The notes beneath the pieces are model-generated. The model made no database searches. It saw only the letters and a program-made list of their open reading frames with translations, and was not told where the DNA came from. A DNA stretch of 34,643 nucleotides. Source: Archangium violaceum Cb vi76. Lineage in GTDB: Bacteria > Myxococcota > Myxococcia > Myxococcales > Myxococcaceae. Shown here one piece after another: positions 1 through 10,234 of the stretch (positions are counted from its first letter, which is position 1; each line of letters begins with the position of its first letter). The stretch is from the NCBI RefSeq assembly GCF_000733295.1, contig NZ_JPMI01000262.1, positions 1-34,643 of the forward strand. Reading direction: 5' to 3'. The position numbers were made by a program, and so were the translations under genes.

Positions 1-8
1 GGGTCTGC

Positions 9-572
9 CTATCCCTGACCCGTGGCCGCGCGGAACAGGTGCGTGCGGTAGTGCGTCAGCTCGGCGATGCTCGCGCGCAGGTCCGCCAGCGCCGTGTGCC
101 CCGACGACGTCTTCCTCAGCGGCACCATGTCCGGGAACCACGCGTTGCCCAGCACCTTGATGCTCGTCACGTCCACCTGCCGGTAGTGCAGGTAGCGGTC
201 CAGCATCGGCATGTACTTCACCAGGAAGCGCCGGTCCGTGTGGATGGAGTTGCCACAGAGGATGCCCTCGTTCAGCCCACAGTGCTGCATCACCAGCCCG
301 GTGATTTCCCGCTCGGCCACCCGCAGCGACGTCGAGGACTCGCGCACCTTCTTCAGCAGCCCGTTGCGCGTGTGCATCTCCTTCACCACCGGCTCCATCC
401 GCCCCAGCACCTCGTCCGGCTGCCAGATGACCCGCTCCATCTCCGCCTTCGGCACCAGGTCCGGCCCCGTGATGATGACGCCAATCTCGATGATGGCCGA
501 TTCGTCGGGGTCCAGTCCGGTCATCTCCAGATCGAGCCAGACGAAACACGGGTTCAAGTTCGGTGCGGGCAT
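9..572 (-). CDS. orn: Oligoribonuclease (DEDDh 3'-5' exonuclease)
   Basis: This 187-residue protein is full length for Orn, which degrades 2-5 nt RNA fragments (and pGpG) to mononucleotides in the cytoplasm. The DEDDh set is complete: D14 and E16 in the FVWLDLEMTGLDP motif, D113 in HTDRRF, H159 and D164 in the SSGHTALAD region. The positions nearly match those of the E. coli enzyme. The ATG at 570-572 is the only start that keeps the ExoI motif, although no good Shine-Dalgarno (SD) sequence precedes it. The gene stands alone on the minus strand, and a hairpin repeat (617-650) lies between it and the hydrolase gene. Identification is secure. Confidence 0.96.
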   Translation of the reverse strand: MPAPNLNPCFVWLDLEMTGLDPDESAIIEIGVIITGPDLVPKAEMERVIWQPDEVLGRMEPVVKEMHTRNGLLKKVRESSTSLRVAEREITGLVMQHCGLNEGILCGNSIHTDRRFLVKYMPMLDRYLHYRQVDVTSIKVLGNAWFPDMVPLRKTSSGHTALADLRASIAELTHYRTHLFRAATGQG

Positions 573-616
573 GGGAGGCGCAGTCTAACCCGCGGATTCC
601 AGAACGGGGACGGATA

Positions 617-650
617 CCCTCACCCCGTCCCTCTCCCGGTGGGAGAGGGG
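617..650 (+). repeat. Dispersed 34-bp hairpin repeat, copy A
   Basis: A CCCTCACCCCG lead is followed by CCCTCTCCC and its complement GGGAGAGGG, which can fold into a strong hairpin. The same element recurs at 14281, 16953 and 34559, always between genes. It resembles REP-type intergenic repeats found in many GC-rich bacteria. Confidence 0.8.
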
Positions 651-676
651 TATTGGCCGGAGTGGAGTCTTGCTCG

Positions 677-1351
677 TCAGGGCCTCGCCTCGAGTTCCAG
701 GGCCGAGCCGAGGAAGCGCGTGAACCAACCCGCCGCCAGCGCCGCCACCCGCTCCAGTGCTCCCCGCTCCTCGAACAGGTGCGTCGCCCCCGGAATCACC
801 TCCAGCGCCTTCGGCGCCATCATCCGCTCCAGCGCCCGCTCGTTCAGGTCCAGCACGATGTCATCCGACCCTCCCACGATGAGCAGCGTCGGCGCCCTCA
901 CCCGCCGCAGCGCGCCCCCCGCCAGGTCCGCCCTCCCTCCCCTCGACACCACCGCGCCGATCTCCTCCGGCTTCTCCGCCGCCGCCACCAGCGCCGCCGC
1001 CGCCCCCGTGCTCGAACCGAAGTAGCCCACCCTCAGCCGGCTCAGCTCCGGATTCGCGAACACCCAGTCCGTCACCTGCCCCAGCCGCCTCGCCAGGAAG
1101 TCGATGTCGAAGCGCAGCGCCGCCGTCACGTCGTCCTCCGCCTCCTCGTCCTCCGTCAGCAGATCGAACAGCAGCGTCCCCAGCCCCGCCGTCCTCAACG
1201 TGTACGCCACGTACCGGTTGCGCGGACTGTGCCGGCTGCTCCCGCTGCCGTGCGCGAAGATGACCAGTCCCCGTGCCCCCTCCGGCACCGCGAGCGTCCC
1301 GCCGAGCACCACTCCTCCCGCCCGCACCTCGACTTCCCGTTCCACCGCCAT
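677..1351 (-). CDS. Alpha/beta hydrolase, dienelactone hydrolase-like
   Basis: A 224-residue cytosolic alpha/beta-hydrolase. The nucleophile elbow is G112-S-S114-T-G116, the acid is D163 or D164 in the GGSDD loop after a beta-strand, and the histidine is H191 in PGATHLF. An oxyanion-type HGSGSS motif sits near residue 34. The start at 1351 is preceded by GGAGGAG at good spacing, so an upstream in-frame start at 1387 is not needed. The gene lies 19 bp downstream of a phosphoribosyltransferase on the same strand and is surely co-transcribed with it. In some actinobacteria (for example the DosR-regulated Rv0571c, from memory) these two domains are fused in one protein. The substrate is unknown. 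Confidence 0.85.
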   Translation of the reverse strand: MAVEREVEVRAGGVVLGGTLAVPEGARGLVIFAHGSGSSRHSPRNRYVAYTLRTAGLGTLLFDLLTEDEEAEDDVTAALRFDIDFLARRLGQVTDWVFANPELSRLRVGYFGSSTGAAAALVAAAEKPEEIGAVVSRGGRADLAGGALRRVRAPTLLIVGGSDDIVLDLNERALERMMAPKALEVIPGATHLFEERGALERVAALAAGWFTRFLGSALELEARP

Positions 1352-1370
1352 GTCGCTCCTCCTCCGCCGC

Positions 1371-2054
1371 TCAGACCCACCACGCATCCCCGGCGTTCAT
1401 CGCCGCCTCGGGGCCCTGCTGCTTCCGCATCCGCGCCAGCACCGCCTGCACCTCCTCGTCGGAGGTCTGCCGGAAGTCGTCGTAGTACTCGCCCACCGAG
1501 CTCATGAACCCGGCCGGGTGCACGCACACCAGGTCGTCCACCTCGGGGCGCAGCGAGTCCAGCGACTCCACCGCCCCCACCGGCACCGCGAGCACGATCG
1601 CGCGCGGCCGCCGCGTCCTCAGCGCCCGGATGGCCGCCCGCACCGTCCCGCCCGTGGCCACGCCGTCATCCACCAGGATGACCGTGCGGCCCGCGATGTC
1701 CGGCGCGGGATGCCCTCCCCGGAACCGGGCGATGCGGGCCATCACCTCTTGTGACTCCCGCTCGGCCGTCTGCATCACCTCCGTCTCGGAGACGCCCAGC
1801 GAGCGCATCATCTCCCGGTCCAGGAAGAGCGCCCCTCCCTCGGCCACCGCTCCCAGTCCCAGCTCCGGCTGCCCCGGCGCGCCCACCTTGCGCACCACCC
1901 ACACGTCCAACGGCGCCCCCAGCTTCCGGGCCACCTCGTACGCCACCGGAATTCCGCCTCGCGGCAGGCCGAGCACCCGGGGAGATTGGCCCCCATACTC
2001 CGTCAGCAGGTCCGCCAACTGCCGGCCCGCATCCGTCCTGTCTCGAAAGCGCAT
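1371..2054 (-). CDS. Phosphoribosyltransferase family protein (paralog 1)
   Basis: A 227-residue type I phosphoribosyltransferase-fold protein. The PRPP loop VILVDDGVATGGT spans residues 125-137. An N-terminal LPRGGIPVAYEVA segment (about 30-42) is also characteristic of this stand-alone family. The ATG at 2052-2054 has AGGAGG upstream, and the protein begins MRFRDRTDAGRQ, as does the second copy at 14359 (MRMRFRDRNEAGRQ). The family is usually annotated only as 'phosphoribosyltransferase', and its acceptor base is not known. It is the first gene of a two-gene unit with the hydrolase and is transcribed divergently from a PRPP synthetase, which would supply the co-substrate. The two copies share the whole length, so they are true paralogs. 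Confidence 0.88.
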   Translation of the reverse strand: MRFRDRTDAGRQLADLLTEYGGQSPRVLGLPRGGIPVAYEVARKLGAPLDVWVVRKVGAPGQPELGLGAVAEGGALFLDREMMRSLGVSETEVMQTAERESQEVMARIARFRGGHPAPDIAGRTVILVDDGVATGGTVRAAIRALRTRRPRAIVLAVPVGAVESLDSLRPEVDDLVCVHPAGFMSSVGEYYDDFRQTSDEEVQAVLARMRKQQGPEAAMNAGDAWWV

Positions 2055-2074
2055 GGGTCCTCCTGGGGGCGAGG

Positions 2075-2091
2075 TTCTCCCTCTAGGAGAA
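2075..2091. promoter_or_regulatory. Inverted repeat in divergent promoter region
   Basis: TTCTCC-CTCTA-GGAGAA lies 21 bp upstream of the phosphoribosyltransferase start, in the 193-bp region shared with the divergent PRPP synthetase gene. It could be an operator or a 5'-UTR hairpin. No convincing -35/-10 pair was seen by eye. Confidence 0.25.
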
Positions 2092-2247
2092 GCACGGCGC
2101 ACGCCATTGGCTCCCGACGCGCCACCGAGGGCCGGGCCGCCCTCTCGGCACGGGTGCGCGAATCCCGCGACCATGCCCACCTGGAATGAGGGATGATGGC
2201 CACGACCCGCCCGGGCCAGCCCGGCCCCGCGGGCTTCGGAGGGGACC

Positions 2248-3168
2248 ATGGAGCTGACCGTCTTCAGCGGCACCGCCAACCGCCCCCTGGGCGAGGCACT
2301 CGCCTGGGCGCTCGGAAGTCCCCTCGGTGACTGCAAGCTCGAGCGCTTCCCGGATGGCGAGCTGCACGTGGAGCTCGGCGAGGACGTGCGCGGGCGCAAC
2401 GTGTGCATCATCCAGTCCACCGTGCCGCCCGTGGGGGAGAACCTGCTGGAGTTGCTGCTGATGGCGGACGCGTGCTGGCGCGCGGGCGCGGCGCGGCTCA
2501 TGGCGGTGCTGCCCTACTTCGGTTACGCGCGGCAGGACCGGCGCGCGAGCCCCAGCGAGGCGCTCGGCGGCAAGCTGGTGGCGGACCTGCTGGTGCGCGG
2601 GCACTTCGACCGGCTGATGGCGGTGAACCTCCACACGCCCTCGCTGGAAGGGTGCTTCACCGTGCCGCTGGAGCACCTGAGCGCGGGCACGATGCTGGCC
2701 GAGGCCGCGCGGCCCTACGCGGGTCCGGACGCGGTGGTGGTGTCCCCGGACCTGGGCGCGGTGAAGCTGGCCGAGCGGTATGCGCGGCAGCTCGGGCTGC
2801 CGTTGGCCATCGTCCACAAGAGCCGGGTGAGCGGCTCCGAGGTGAACGTGCAAGGCCTGGTGGGCGAGGTGCGCGGACTGCGGCCCATCATCGTGGATGA
2901 CCTCATCTCCACCGCGGGCACCATCGCGGCGACTGCGGAGACGATTCTCGAGGAAGGCTGCACCGACGACATCACCGTGGTGGCCACGCACGCGCTGCTG
3001 GTGGGCCCCGCGGTGGAGCGGCTGAGCAAGGTGCCCATCCGCCGCCTCATCTCCACCGACAGCGTGGTGCCCCCCAAGGGGCTGCCCTTCCAGCACGAGG
3101 TGGTGAGCCTCGCCCCGCTGCTCGCCGACGCCATCTGCCGCGTCACGGCCCACGTGCGCCCGCACTAA
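2248..3168 (+). CDS. Ribose-phosphate pyrophosphokinase, atypical paralog
   Basis: A 306-residue protein homologous throughout to PRPP synthetase (ribose 5-phosphate + ATP to PRPP + AMP). It retains the RFPDGE motif (33-38), the ATP-binding flexible loop PYFGYARQDRR (89-99), the HKSR lysine/arginine pair (K191, R193) and the PRPP loop IIVDDLISTAGT (214-225). It departs from the canonical enzyme at the metal/ATP site: the usual DLHAxQIQGFF reads NLHTPSLEGCF (127-137), and DDxxDTAGT reads DDLISTAGT. It is therefore probably a specialised paralog rather than the housekeeping enzyme. The ATG at 2248 has GGAGG about 10 bases upstream. Its divergent neighbour is a phosphoribosyltransferase, which suggests that the PRPP made here feeds that pathway. 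Confidence 0.88.
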   Translation: MELTVFSGTANRPLGEALAWALGSPLGDCKLERFPDGELHVELGEDVRGRNVCIIQSTVPPVGENLLELLLMADACWRAGAARLMAVLPYFGYARQDRRASPSEALGGKLVADLLVRGHFDRLMAVNLHTPSLEGCFTVPLEHLSAGTMLAEAARPYAGPDAVVVSPDLGAVKLAERYARQLGLPLAIVHKSRVSGSEVNVQGLVGEVRGLRPIIVDDLISTAGTIAATAETILEEGCTDDITVVATHALLVGPAVERLSKVPIRRLISTDSVVPPKGLPFQHEVVSLAPLLADAICRVTAHVRPH

Positions 3169-3201
3169 TGGCGGCGCCCTGTGTCTGCCTGCCTCACTGA
3201 C

Positions 3202-3744
3202 TCATTCGCCAGTGGCTTCATTCGAATTACGAATGTCCTCCAGAGACAGGAACATTCTCCGAGGCCAGACCCCCTTTTGACCGGACTCAACGTACTGATA
3301 CCCGAACCCCTCGTAAAACGCCGCTGCAGCCGCATCCTTGGCGTCCACGACAACCGCTACCGCACCACCGTGACTACTGATCTCCACAGCGCGGTCATGG
3401 GCATCGAGCAACAAGCGCTCTCCGTATCCCTGACCGCGCACGTGCAGGTGCCTAGCTAATCGTCCGATTATGACAATCGGAACAGGATACTTCGGCAGTC
3501 CCTTGGACATAGCTTTGGGGAGCAACTCCCGCTCCAGACTCCCCAGAGTCATTGTGTAGAAGCCGAGAACACGCGGAAGGTCCGGCTTGTCCGCAGGACG
3601 CCGCAATACCCACGTGCGGCTCACATCGCGACGCTGATTTTGCCCTGCCTGGGTCCGAAAAAAGAGCTCCAGCGCTTCCGAACCGCACTCAAACCCGCTG
3701 GCTCCGTCCTCACTTGCAAACGGCTCAGTCTCGAAATCAGCGAT
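3202..3744 (-). CDS. GNAT acetyltransferase toxin (TacT-like), no canonical start codon
   Basis: A GCN5-type acetyltransferase of the toxin-antitoxin class, expected to acetylate aminoacyl-tRNA. Visible features are RGQGYG for acetyl-CoA binding, a VVVDAKD strand and the catalytic-type tyrosine in AAFYEGFGY. The N-terminal family signature (FECGSEALELFF, then QNQRRDVSRTWV) is intact in the same frame. However, it lies upstream of the first GTG (3622-3624), which would delete it. Reading back to the stop at about 3804, no ATG, GTG or TTG occurs before the signature. I set the start at the ATC at 3744: AGGAG lies 7 bases before it, it overlaps the antitoxin stop by 8 bases, and it gives 180 residues with FECG about 20 residues in, as in relatives. 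Alternatives are a start lost by mutation, or +1 frameshifting at the antitoxin TGA. The function class is secure; the start is not. Confidence 0.8.
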   Translation of the reverse strand: MADFETEPFASEDGASGFECGSEALELFFRTQAGQNQRRDVSRTWVLRRPADKPDLPRVLGFYTMTLGSLERELLPKAMSKGLPKYPVPIVIIGRLARHLHVRGQGYGERLLLDAHDRAVEISSHGGAVAVVVDAKDAAAAAFYEGFGYQYVESGQKGVWPRRMFLSLEDIRNSNEATGE

Positions 3745-4135
3745 GGCTTGGCTCCTCTTGCTTACGTTGGCTTGACTCTTCTTGCCTACGCTTACTTCGC
3801 CGAGCTACTGCTGCCTTCAACTGAGGCGTTGGCCCAGGTGGGTTTTCAAGCATCTTCTGTACGCGGTCAAAATCCGCGTTCGAGAGAACGATTCGCTCAC
3901 GCTGGGTAGCCCATTCCACTTGAGTCAGTGCGGGACTTGTGAACTCGCGTACGCGCTGAGGAGCATCGGCGTCGACGAACGCGATCCGCCAACCCTGCTT
4001 CAACTCAATGACCGTCTTGAAGAACAAGCTCAGAGCCTCATCTACGATCTGGCTCTTGCTCAGCCCGAGCTCTTCCTCGAAGTGCTTCATCTGCGACATA
4101 CGCACGTCTGGGACACTCGCCTCTAGTCGACTCAT
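3737..4135 (-). CDS. RHH-type antitoxin of the GNAT toxin (TacA/DUF1778-like)
   Basis: A 132-residue partner of the adjacent GNAT toxin. The N-terminal third (SRLEASVPDVRMSQMKHF, then LGLSKSQIVDEALSLFF) fits a ribbon-helix-helix DNA-binding domain. The segment IVLSNADFDRVQKMLENPP followed by LKAAVAR (about 82-112) matches the toxin-wrapping C-terminal motif of DUF1778 antitoxins. The tail is rich in K, R, E and Q. The ATG at 4133-4135 follows GGGGAGA; an upstream TTG (4177) is in frame but would lie at the transcription start. The gene is expressed from the promoter at 4183-4211, whose palindrome is a good candidate for autoregulation. The island is clearly lower in G+C than its surroundings. 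Confidence 0.85.
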   Translation of the reverse strand: MSRLEASVPDVRMSQMKHFEEELGLSKSQIVDEALSLFFKTVIELKQGWRIAFVDADAPQRVREFTSPALTQVEWATQRERIVLSNADFDRVQKMLENPPGPTPQLKAAVARRSKRRQEESSQRKQEEPSHR

Positions 4136-4182
4136 GGCTGTTCTCCCCGTGGTCGCATCATCGCGATTTCCACTCAAACATG

Positions 4183-4211
4183 AGAATAACTATGACTCTT
4201 CGACGAGTCAA
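4183..4211 (-). promoter_or_regulatory. Sigma-70-type promoter of the toxin-antitoxin operon
   Basis: On the minus strand, TTGACT (4206-4211) is separated by 17 bases from TATTCT (4183-4188). This is near consensus and about 48 bases upstream of the antitoxin ATG, leaving a 5'-UTR of about 40 bases. Confidence 0.7.
4193..4210. promoter_or_regulatory. Operator-like palindrome overlapping the TA promoter
   Basis: TGACTC-gTCGAa-GAGTCA (minus strand) is an 18-bp near-perfect palindrome with one mismatched pair. It covers most of the -35 box and the spacer. Repression by the RHH antitoxin is inferred from position and from the known autoregulation of such operons. Confidence 0.55.
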
Positions 4212-4349
4212 TTCTCCCGAAGAATCACCCGCTACTCTCGGAAAAACCCCTCAAAGTAACCGAATATTCTCGGGACATCGAGGAAGTAGCCGGCCTAGCG
4301 AGCGCTCTTAACTGGCCCTTTGACGCCAACAGCCAGCTCTCAGACGAGC

Positions 4350-5045
4350 TCAAGCCCGGGCCCGCTCCGTCCGGCGCCGCTGCACCAGTGTCTCGAAGAC
4401 GAGATACGACAGCAGCACCAGCGCCGCGAACACCACCGTCGTCCCCACCAGCCACCGGTACTCCAACGGCTCGCTCATGTGCCCCAGCACCGCCTCCATC
4501 AGCGAGCCGGGCCGGTTCAGCACATTCCAGCTGTTCCACCGCTCGAAGCGCCCCAGGTAGATGCCGTAGCCGCACAACACCGACGCCGTCAGCACCCCTC
4601 CCCACGCCACCACCCGCCCCCACCGCTCCTCCAACAGCCGCTTCCACACCTCCAGCGACAACAGCCCCAACAGCCACCCCGTCGCCGCGAAGCTCGCCAG
4701 CATCGCCGCGTCGAACCACAGCGGCACTCCCGGCCTCGGCTTCAGGTGGATGAAGTCCGTCAGCAGGTACGGCGCGTTCGGAAACGCCAGCAGCCACGCC
4801 CCTCCCAACGGCAGCAGGTTCCACCCCCTCGCCTGGCCACGCGCCTGCAGCAGCCTCGCCACCAGGGCAATCCCGTACGGCACCCACGCCAGGAACAGGT
4901 TCCACACCAGGAAGATGAAGCTCCTCCTCCCACTCCACTCCAACCTCAGGTGGAGCATCACCACCGCCACCCCGCTGCTCAGCAGCACTGGCGGCAATCC
5001 GTGATGGCGCAGGAGGGACAGCACTCGGGAGCGGGACGTCGTCAT
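4350..5045 (-). CDS. DUF1361 integral membrane protein
   Basis: A 231-residue multi-pass inner-membrane protein. About six hydrophobic segments are visible (for example near residues 18-32, 42-60, 75-90, 112-130, 140-160 and 198-218). The family hallmark FPNAPYLLTDFIHL lies in the middle, followed by PRPGVPLWFDAAML. These identify DUF1361, a family without a firmly assigned function. The ATG at 5043-5045 gives the usual family length; the SD is weak, and the longer in-frame reading upstream looks non-coding. The C-terminus ends in a basic tail. It is transcribed towards the toxin-antitoxin island, and the 214 bases between carry that island's promoter. Confidence 0.85.
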   Translation of the reverse strand: MTTSRSRVLSLLRHHGLPPVLLSSGVAVVMLHLRLEWSGRRSFIFLVWNLFLAWVPYGIALVARLLQARGQARGWNLLPLGGAWLLAFPNAPYLLTDFIHLKPRPGVPLWFDAAMLASFAATGWLLGLLSLEVWKRLLEERWGRVVAWGGVLTASVLCGYGIYLGRFERWNSWNVLNRPGSLMEAVLGHMSEPLEYRWLVGTTVVFAALVLLSYLVFETLVQRRRTERARA

Positions 5046-5235
5046 GGGATTCACCGGGGTGTGGCCCCGAGGCCACGGGCAGGTCCAGCCCCTCGCGCCC
5101 CCGGCTGACACGAAGGCACGGCAACCGTGGCCACTCGGAGACAGCTCGTCACATGGGCGGGGCTGGAAGGCATCCACCCGGGAGACAGAGCAAGCCCCGG
5201 GCCATTCCCCCGGCCTCCGGTTAATCTCCCCCACC

Positions 5236-5985
5236 ATGTCCGATACGCTGCTCACCCACCTCGAAGCCGGAATCCTCTCCCTCACCTTCAACCGGCCCCA
5301 GAAGAAGAACGCCTTCACCCGCGAGATGTACGAGGCCGCCGCCCGCGCCCTCGTCGAGGCCGATTCCAATGACGCCGTACGCGTGGTGGTGCTCACCGGC
5401 TCGGGCGGCGCCTTCACCGCCGGCAACGACTTGAAGGACTTCCTCGAGCACCCCCCCACCGGAGAGGACAGCCCCGTCTTCCGCTTCCTGCGCGCGCTCG
5501 CCCACTTCTCGCGCCCCATCGTGGCCGGCGTGGACGGCGTCGCCGTGGGCATCGGCACCACCCTGCTGCTCCACTGTGACTACGTCGCCGCCACCGAGCG
5601 CGCCGCCTTCAGCATGCCCTTCGTCAACCTCGGCCTCAGCCCCGAGGGCGCCTCCAGCGTGCTGCTGCCCCGCGTCGCCGGCCTGGCGCTCGCCTCCGAG
5701 CTGCTCATGTTCGGCGAGCCCTTCGACGCGCCCACCGCCCTGCGCGCCGGCATCATCAATCAGGTGGTACCCGAGGCCAGCCTCGCCGAAACCGTGCGGA
5801 AGCGCGCCGCCGCGCTCGCCGCCAAACCCGTCGAGTCCCTGCGCCTCACCAAGCGCCTGCTGCGCGAGCCCCTGCGCGCCACCGTGGACGACGCCCTCTC
5901 CCGCGAGGGCGCGCTCTTCGTCCAACGGCTCGGCTCCGCCGAGGCCCGCGAGGCCTTCAACGCCTTCCTGTCCAAGAAGAAGTAG
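5236..5985 (+). CDS. Enoyl-CoA hydratase/isomerase family protein (crotonase)
   Basis: A 249-residue crotonase-superfamily enzyme acting on acyl-CoA thioesters in the cytoplasm. The first oxyanion-hole segment GGAFTAGNDLKDF (57-69) and the second, VDGVAVGIGTTLLL (about 99-112), are present. LGLSPEGASSVLLPRVAG (132-149) carries a single candidate catalytic glutamate, E137. One glutamate at this position, with a SPEGxSSxLLP pattern, is more typical of the delta3,delta2-enoyl-CoA isomerase branch than of hydratases with two glutamates. The ATG is at 5236. It is monocistronic and divergent from the DUF1361 gene; the substrate is not predictable. Confidence 0.92.
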   Translation: MSDTLLTHLEAGILSLTFNRPQKKNAFTREMYEAAARALVEADSNDAVRVVVLTGSGGAFTAGNDLKDFLEHPPTGEDSPVFRFLRALAHFSRPIVAGVDGVAVGIGTTLLLHCDYVAATERAAFSMPFVNLGLSPEGASSVLLPRVAGLALASELLMFGEPFDAPTALRAGIINQVVPEASLAETVRKRAAALAAKPVESLRLTKRLLREPLRATVDDALSREGALFVQRLGSAEAREAFNAFLSKKK

Positions 5986-6001
5986 CCGACGCCCGGGGGG
6001 C

Positions 6002-6229
6002 CTACGCCGCCCCCTCCAGCAGCGGCGCCTCACCCCGCAGCCGCTCGGCCGTCAGCTTCAGCCTCCGCACCACCCGCCCCATGTCCGCCGGCGACACCGG
6101 CGGCCACACTCGCGGTGGAGTCCTCGGGAGGCTGGGTCGCGGCTGACCCTCCCCCGACGTCGTCTCCTCCGAGGGGGATGACTGGGGAACCACGAGGGGA
6201 GACAGGCCGTCGTCCGTCGCGTGCGACAT
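6002..6229 (-). CDS. Small hypothetical protein
   Basis: A 75-residue protein with no recognised domain. It starts at the ATG at 6227-6229, which has GGAGG six bases upstream. The first half is low-complexity and rich in Ser, Pro and Thr. The second half (ADMGRVVRRLKLTAERLRGE) looks like a basic amphipathic helix. A longer reading to 6349 lacks comparable start signals. It lies between the crotonase gene and the aminopeptidase gene and reads on the minus strand, like the latter. The strong SD and third-position G/C favour a real gene, but function is unknown. Confidence 0.5.
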   Translation of the reverse strand: MSHATDDGLSPLVVPQSSPSEETTSGEGQPRPSLPRTPPRVWPPVSPADMGRVVRRLKLTAERLRGEAPLLEGAA

Positions 6230-6391
6230 CGTCGCCTCCAAGGGGGGGAACCTCCACACTCCGGTACCGTGACTCCGGGTGAAGAGGCTAGGCACCCCCT
6301 CCTGGAGCGTCAAGGCAGCCGGGCTCTGGCTGGAGAATCTGTTTTCCATCCAAAGCCCGGAAAGCCCTGAGTGTCCTGGGGATGACAGGAC

Positions 6392-9136
<2,745 letters not shown>

Positions 9137-9231
9137 GGCGCAGGGTCTAACCCAGGACGGGCAGGCAGGGTAGCGACGGGCGGTGGGAGCCCCCTTGCCT
9201 GCCACCCCACTTCCGGGTGGAGTGCGCCGCC

Positions 9232-10221
9232 GTGTCCTCCCCCGCTCCAGCCCCCGAGTCCCCGCCCCTTCCCCTTCCGCTCCCGCCCGCCCGGCTCGTC
9301 CAGGTGCTCGGAGAGCGCCCGTCTCCCGTGGTGGGGTGGCTCGCCAACCGGGTGATGGACGCGGTGTGCGCGCTGCCCGCCTCCTGGAAGGATGGGCTCG
9401 CCCGCTTCGTGGGGTGGCTGGCGTTCACCCTCGGCATCCGCCTCCGCGTGGCCCTGGAGAACCTCACGCACGCCTACCCCGACATGAGTGACGCGGAGCG
9501 GCGCCGCATTGCCCACGGGGCCTACGTCACCATGGCGCGCGTGGTGCTCGAGTCCATCGACGAGAAGGACCACGTGGACACCCACTGGGAGATTCCCGAG
9601 GTGAAGGGCGAGGCGTGGGAGGCGCTCAAGGCGAACATCGCGAAGGGCCAGGGCGCGCTGCTGGTGACGGCGCACTTCGGCAACTGGGAGCGCGCGGGGA
9701 AGATGCTGCTGCGGCGCGGTATTCCGCTCAACGCCCTGGTGCGCCCGCTGAAGGGCGCGCTCAACATGCGCATCGTGGACAACCGCATCGGCGCGGGCGC
9801 GGGGCTCATCTACCCCAAGGGCGCCATCGCCGAGGCCCAGGAGGCGGTGAAGCTGGGCGAGACGGTGCTGATGCTGTTGGACCAGTCGCTGCCGGCGAAG
9901 GCGGCGGTGTTCGTGCCCTTCTTCGGCCGGCCCGCATCCACCACGCCGGCCATGGCGGTGGTGGCCCAGCGCACGGGCGCGCCGGTGTTCGTGGTGATGG
10001 GAATTCGCGACGAGAGCGGGCGGAAGCTGCGGCTGGAGGTGGAGGGGCCCATCACCGTGCCCGAGGGACTGGGCGAGCAGGACGCCATCACGGCGCACAC
10101 GGCGGCGGTGACGGCGGTGCTGGAGAAGTACGTGCGGCGCTACCCGGACCAGTGGCTGTGGCTGCACCGGCGCTGGAAGGTGCAGCCGCCCGCGGAAGCC
10201 CCGTCAGCCCCCCAGGGTTGA
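9232..10221 (+). CDS. Lysophospholipid/lipid A acyltransferase (LpxL/HtrB-like)
   Basis: A 329-residue protein of the LpxL/LpxM family, which transfers secondary acyl chains to lipid A at the inner membrane. The catalytic HxxxxE motif is HFGNWE (148-153), and the later FFGRPASTTPAMAVVA segment is also conserved. A hydrophobic stretch (WLANRVMDAVCALPASW, then GWLAFTLGIRL) near residues 36-70 fits the N-terminal anchor. The GTG at 9232 is chosen because GGTGGAG precedes it by about nine bases; a GTG at 9217 is also in frame. It lies 13 bp upstream of the metallophosphatase gene and is likely co-transcribed. Confidence 0.88.
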   Translation: MSSPAPAPESPPLPLPLPPARLVQVLGERPSPVVGWLANRVMDAVCALPASWKDGLARFVGWLAFTLGIRLRVALENLTHAYPDMSDAERRRIAHGAYVTMARVVLESIDEKDHVDTHWEIPEVKGEAWEALKANIAKGQGALLVTAHFGNWERAGKMLLRRGIPLNALVRPLKGALNMRIVDNRIGAGAGLIYPKGAIAEAQEAVKLGETVLMLLDQSLPAKAAVFVPFFGRPASTTPAMAVVAQRTGAPVFVVMGIRDESGRKLRLEVEGPITVPEGLGEQDAITAHTAAVTAVLEKYVRRYPDQWLWLHRRWKVQPPAEAPSAPQG

Positions 10222-10234
10222 ATCCACGAGGACG

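Noticed and set aside
4212-4349. Possible small gene between the TA promoter and the DUF1361 gene
   Set aside because: No start with a ribosome binding site and no coding bias were seen; the stretch looks like the island's left edge.
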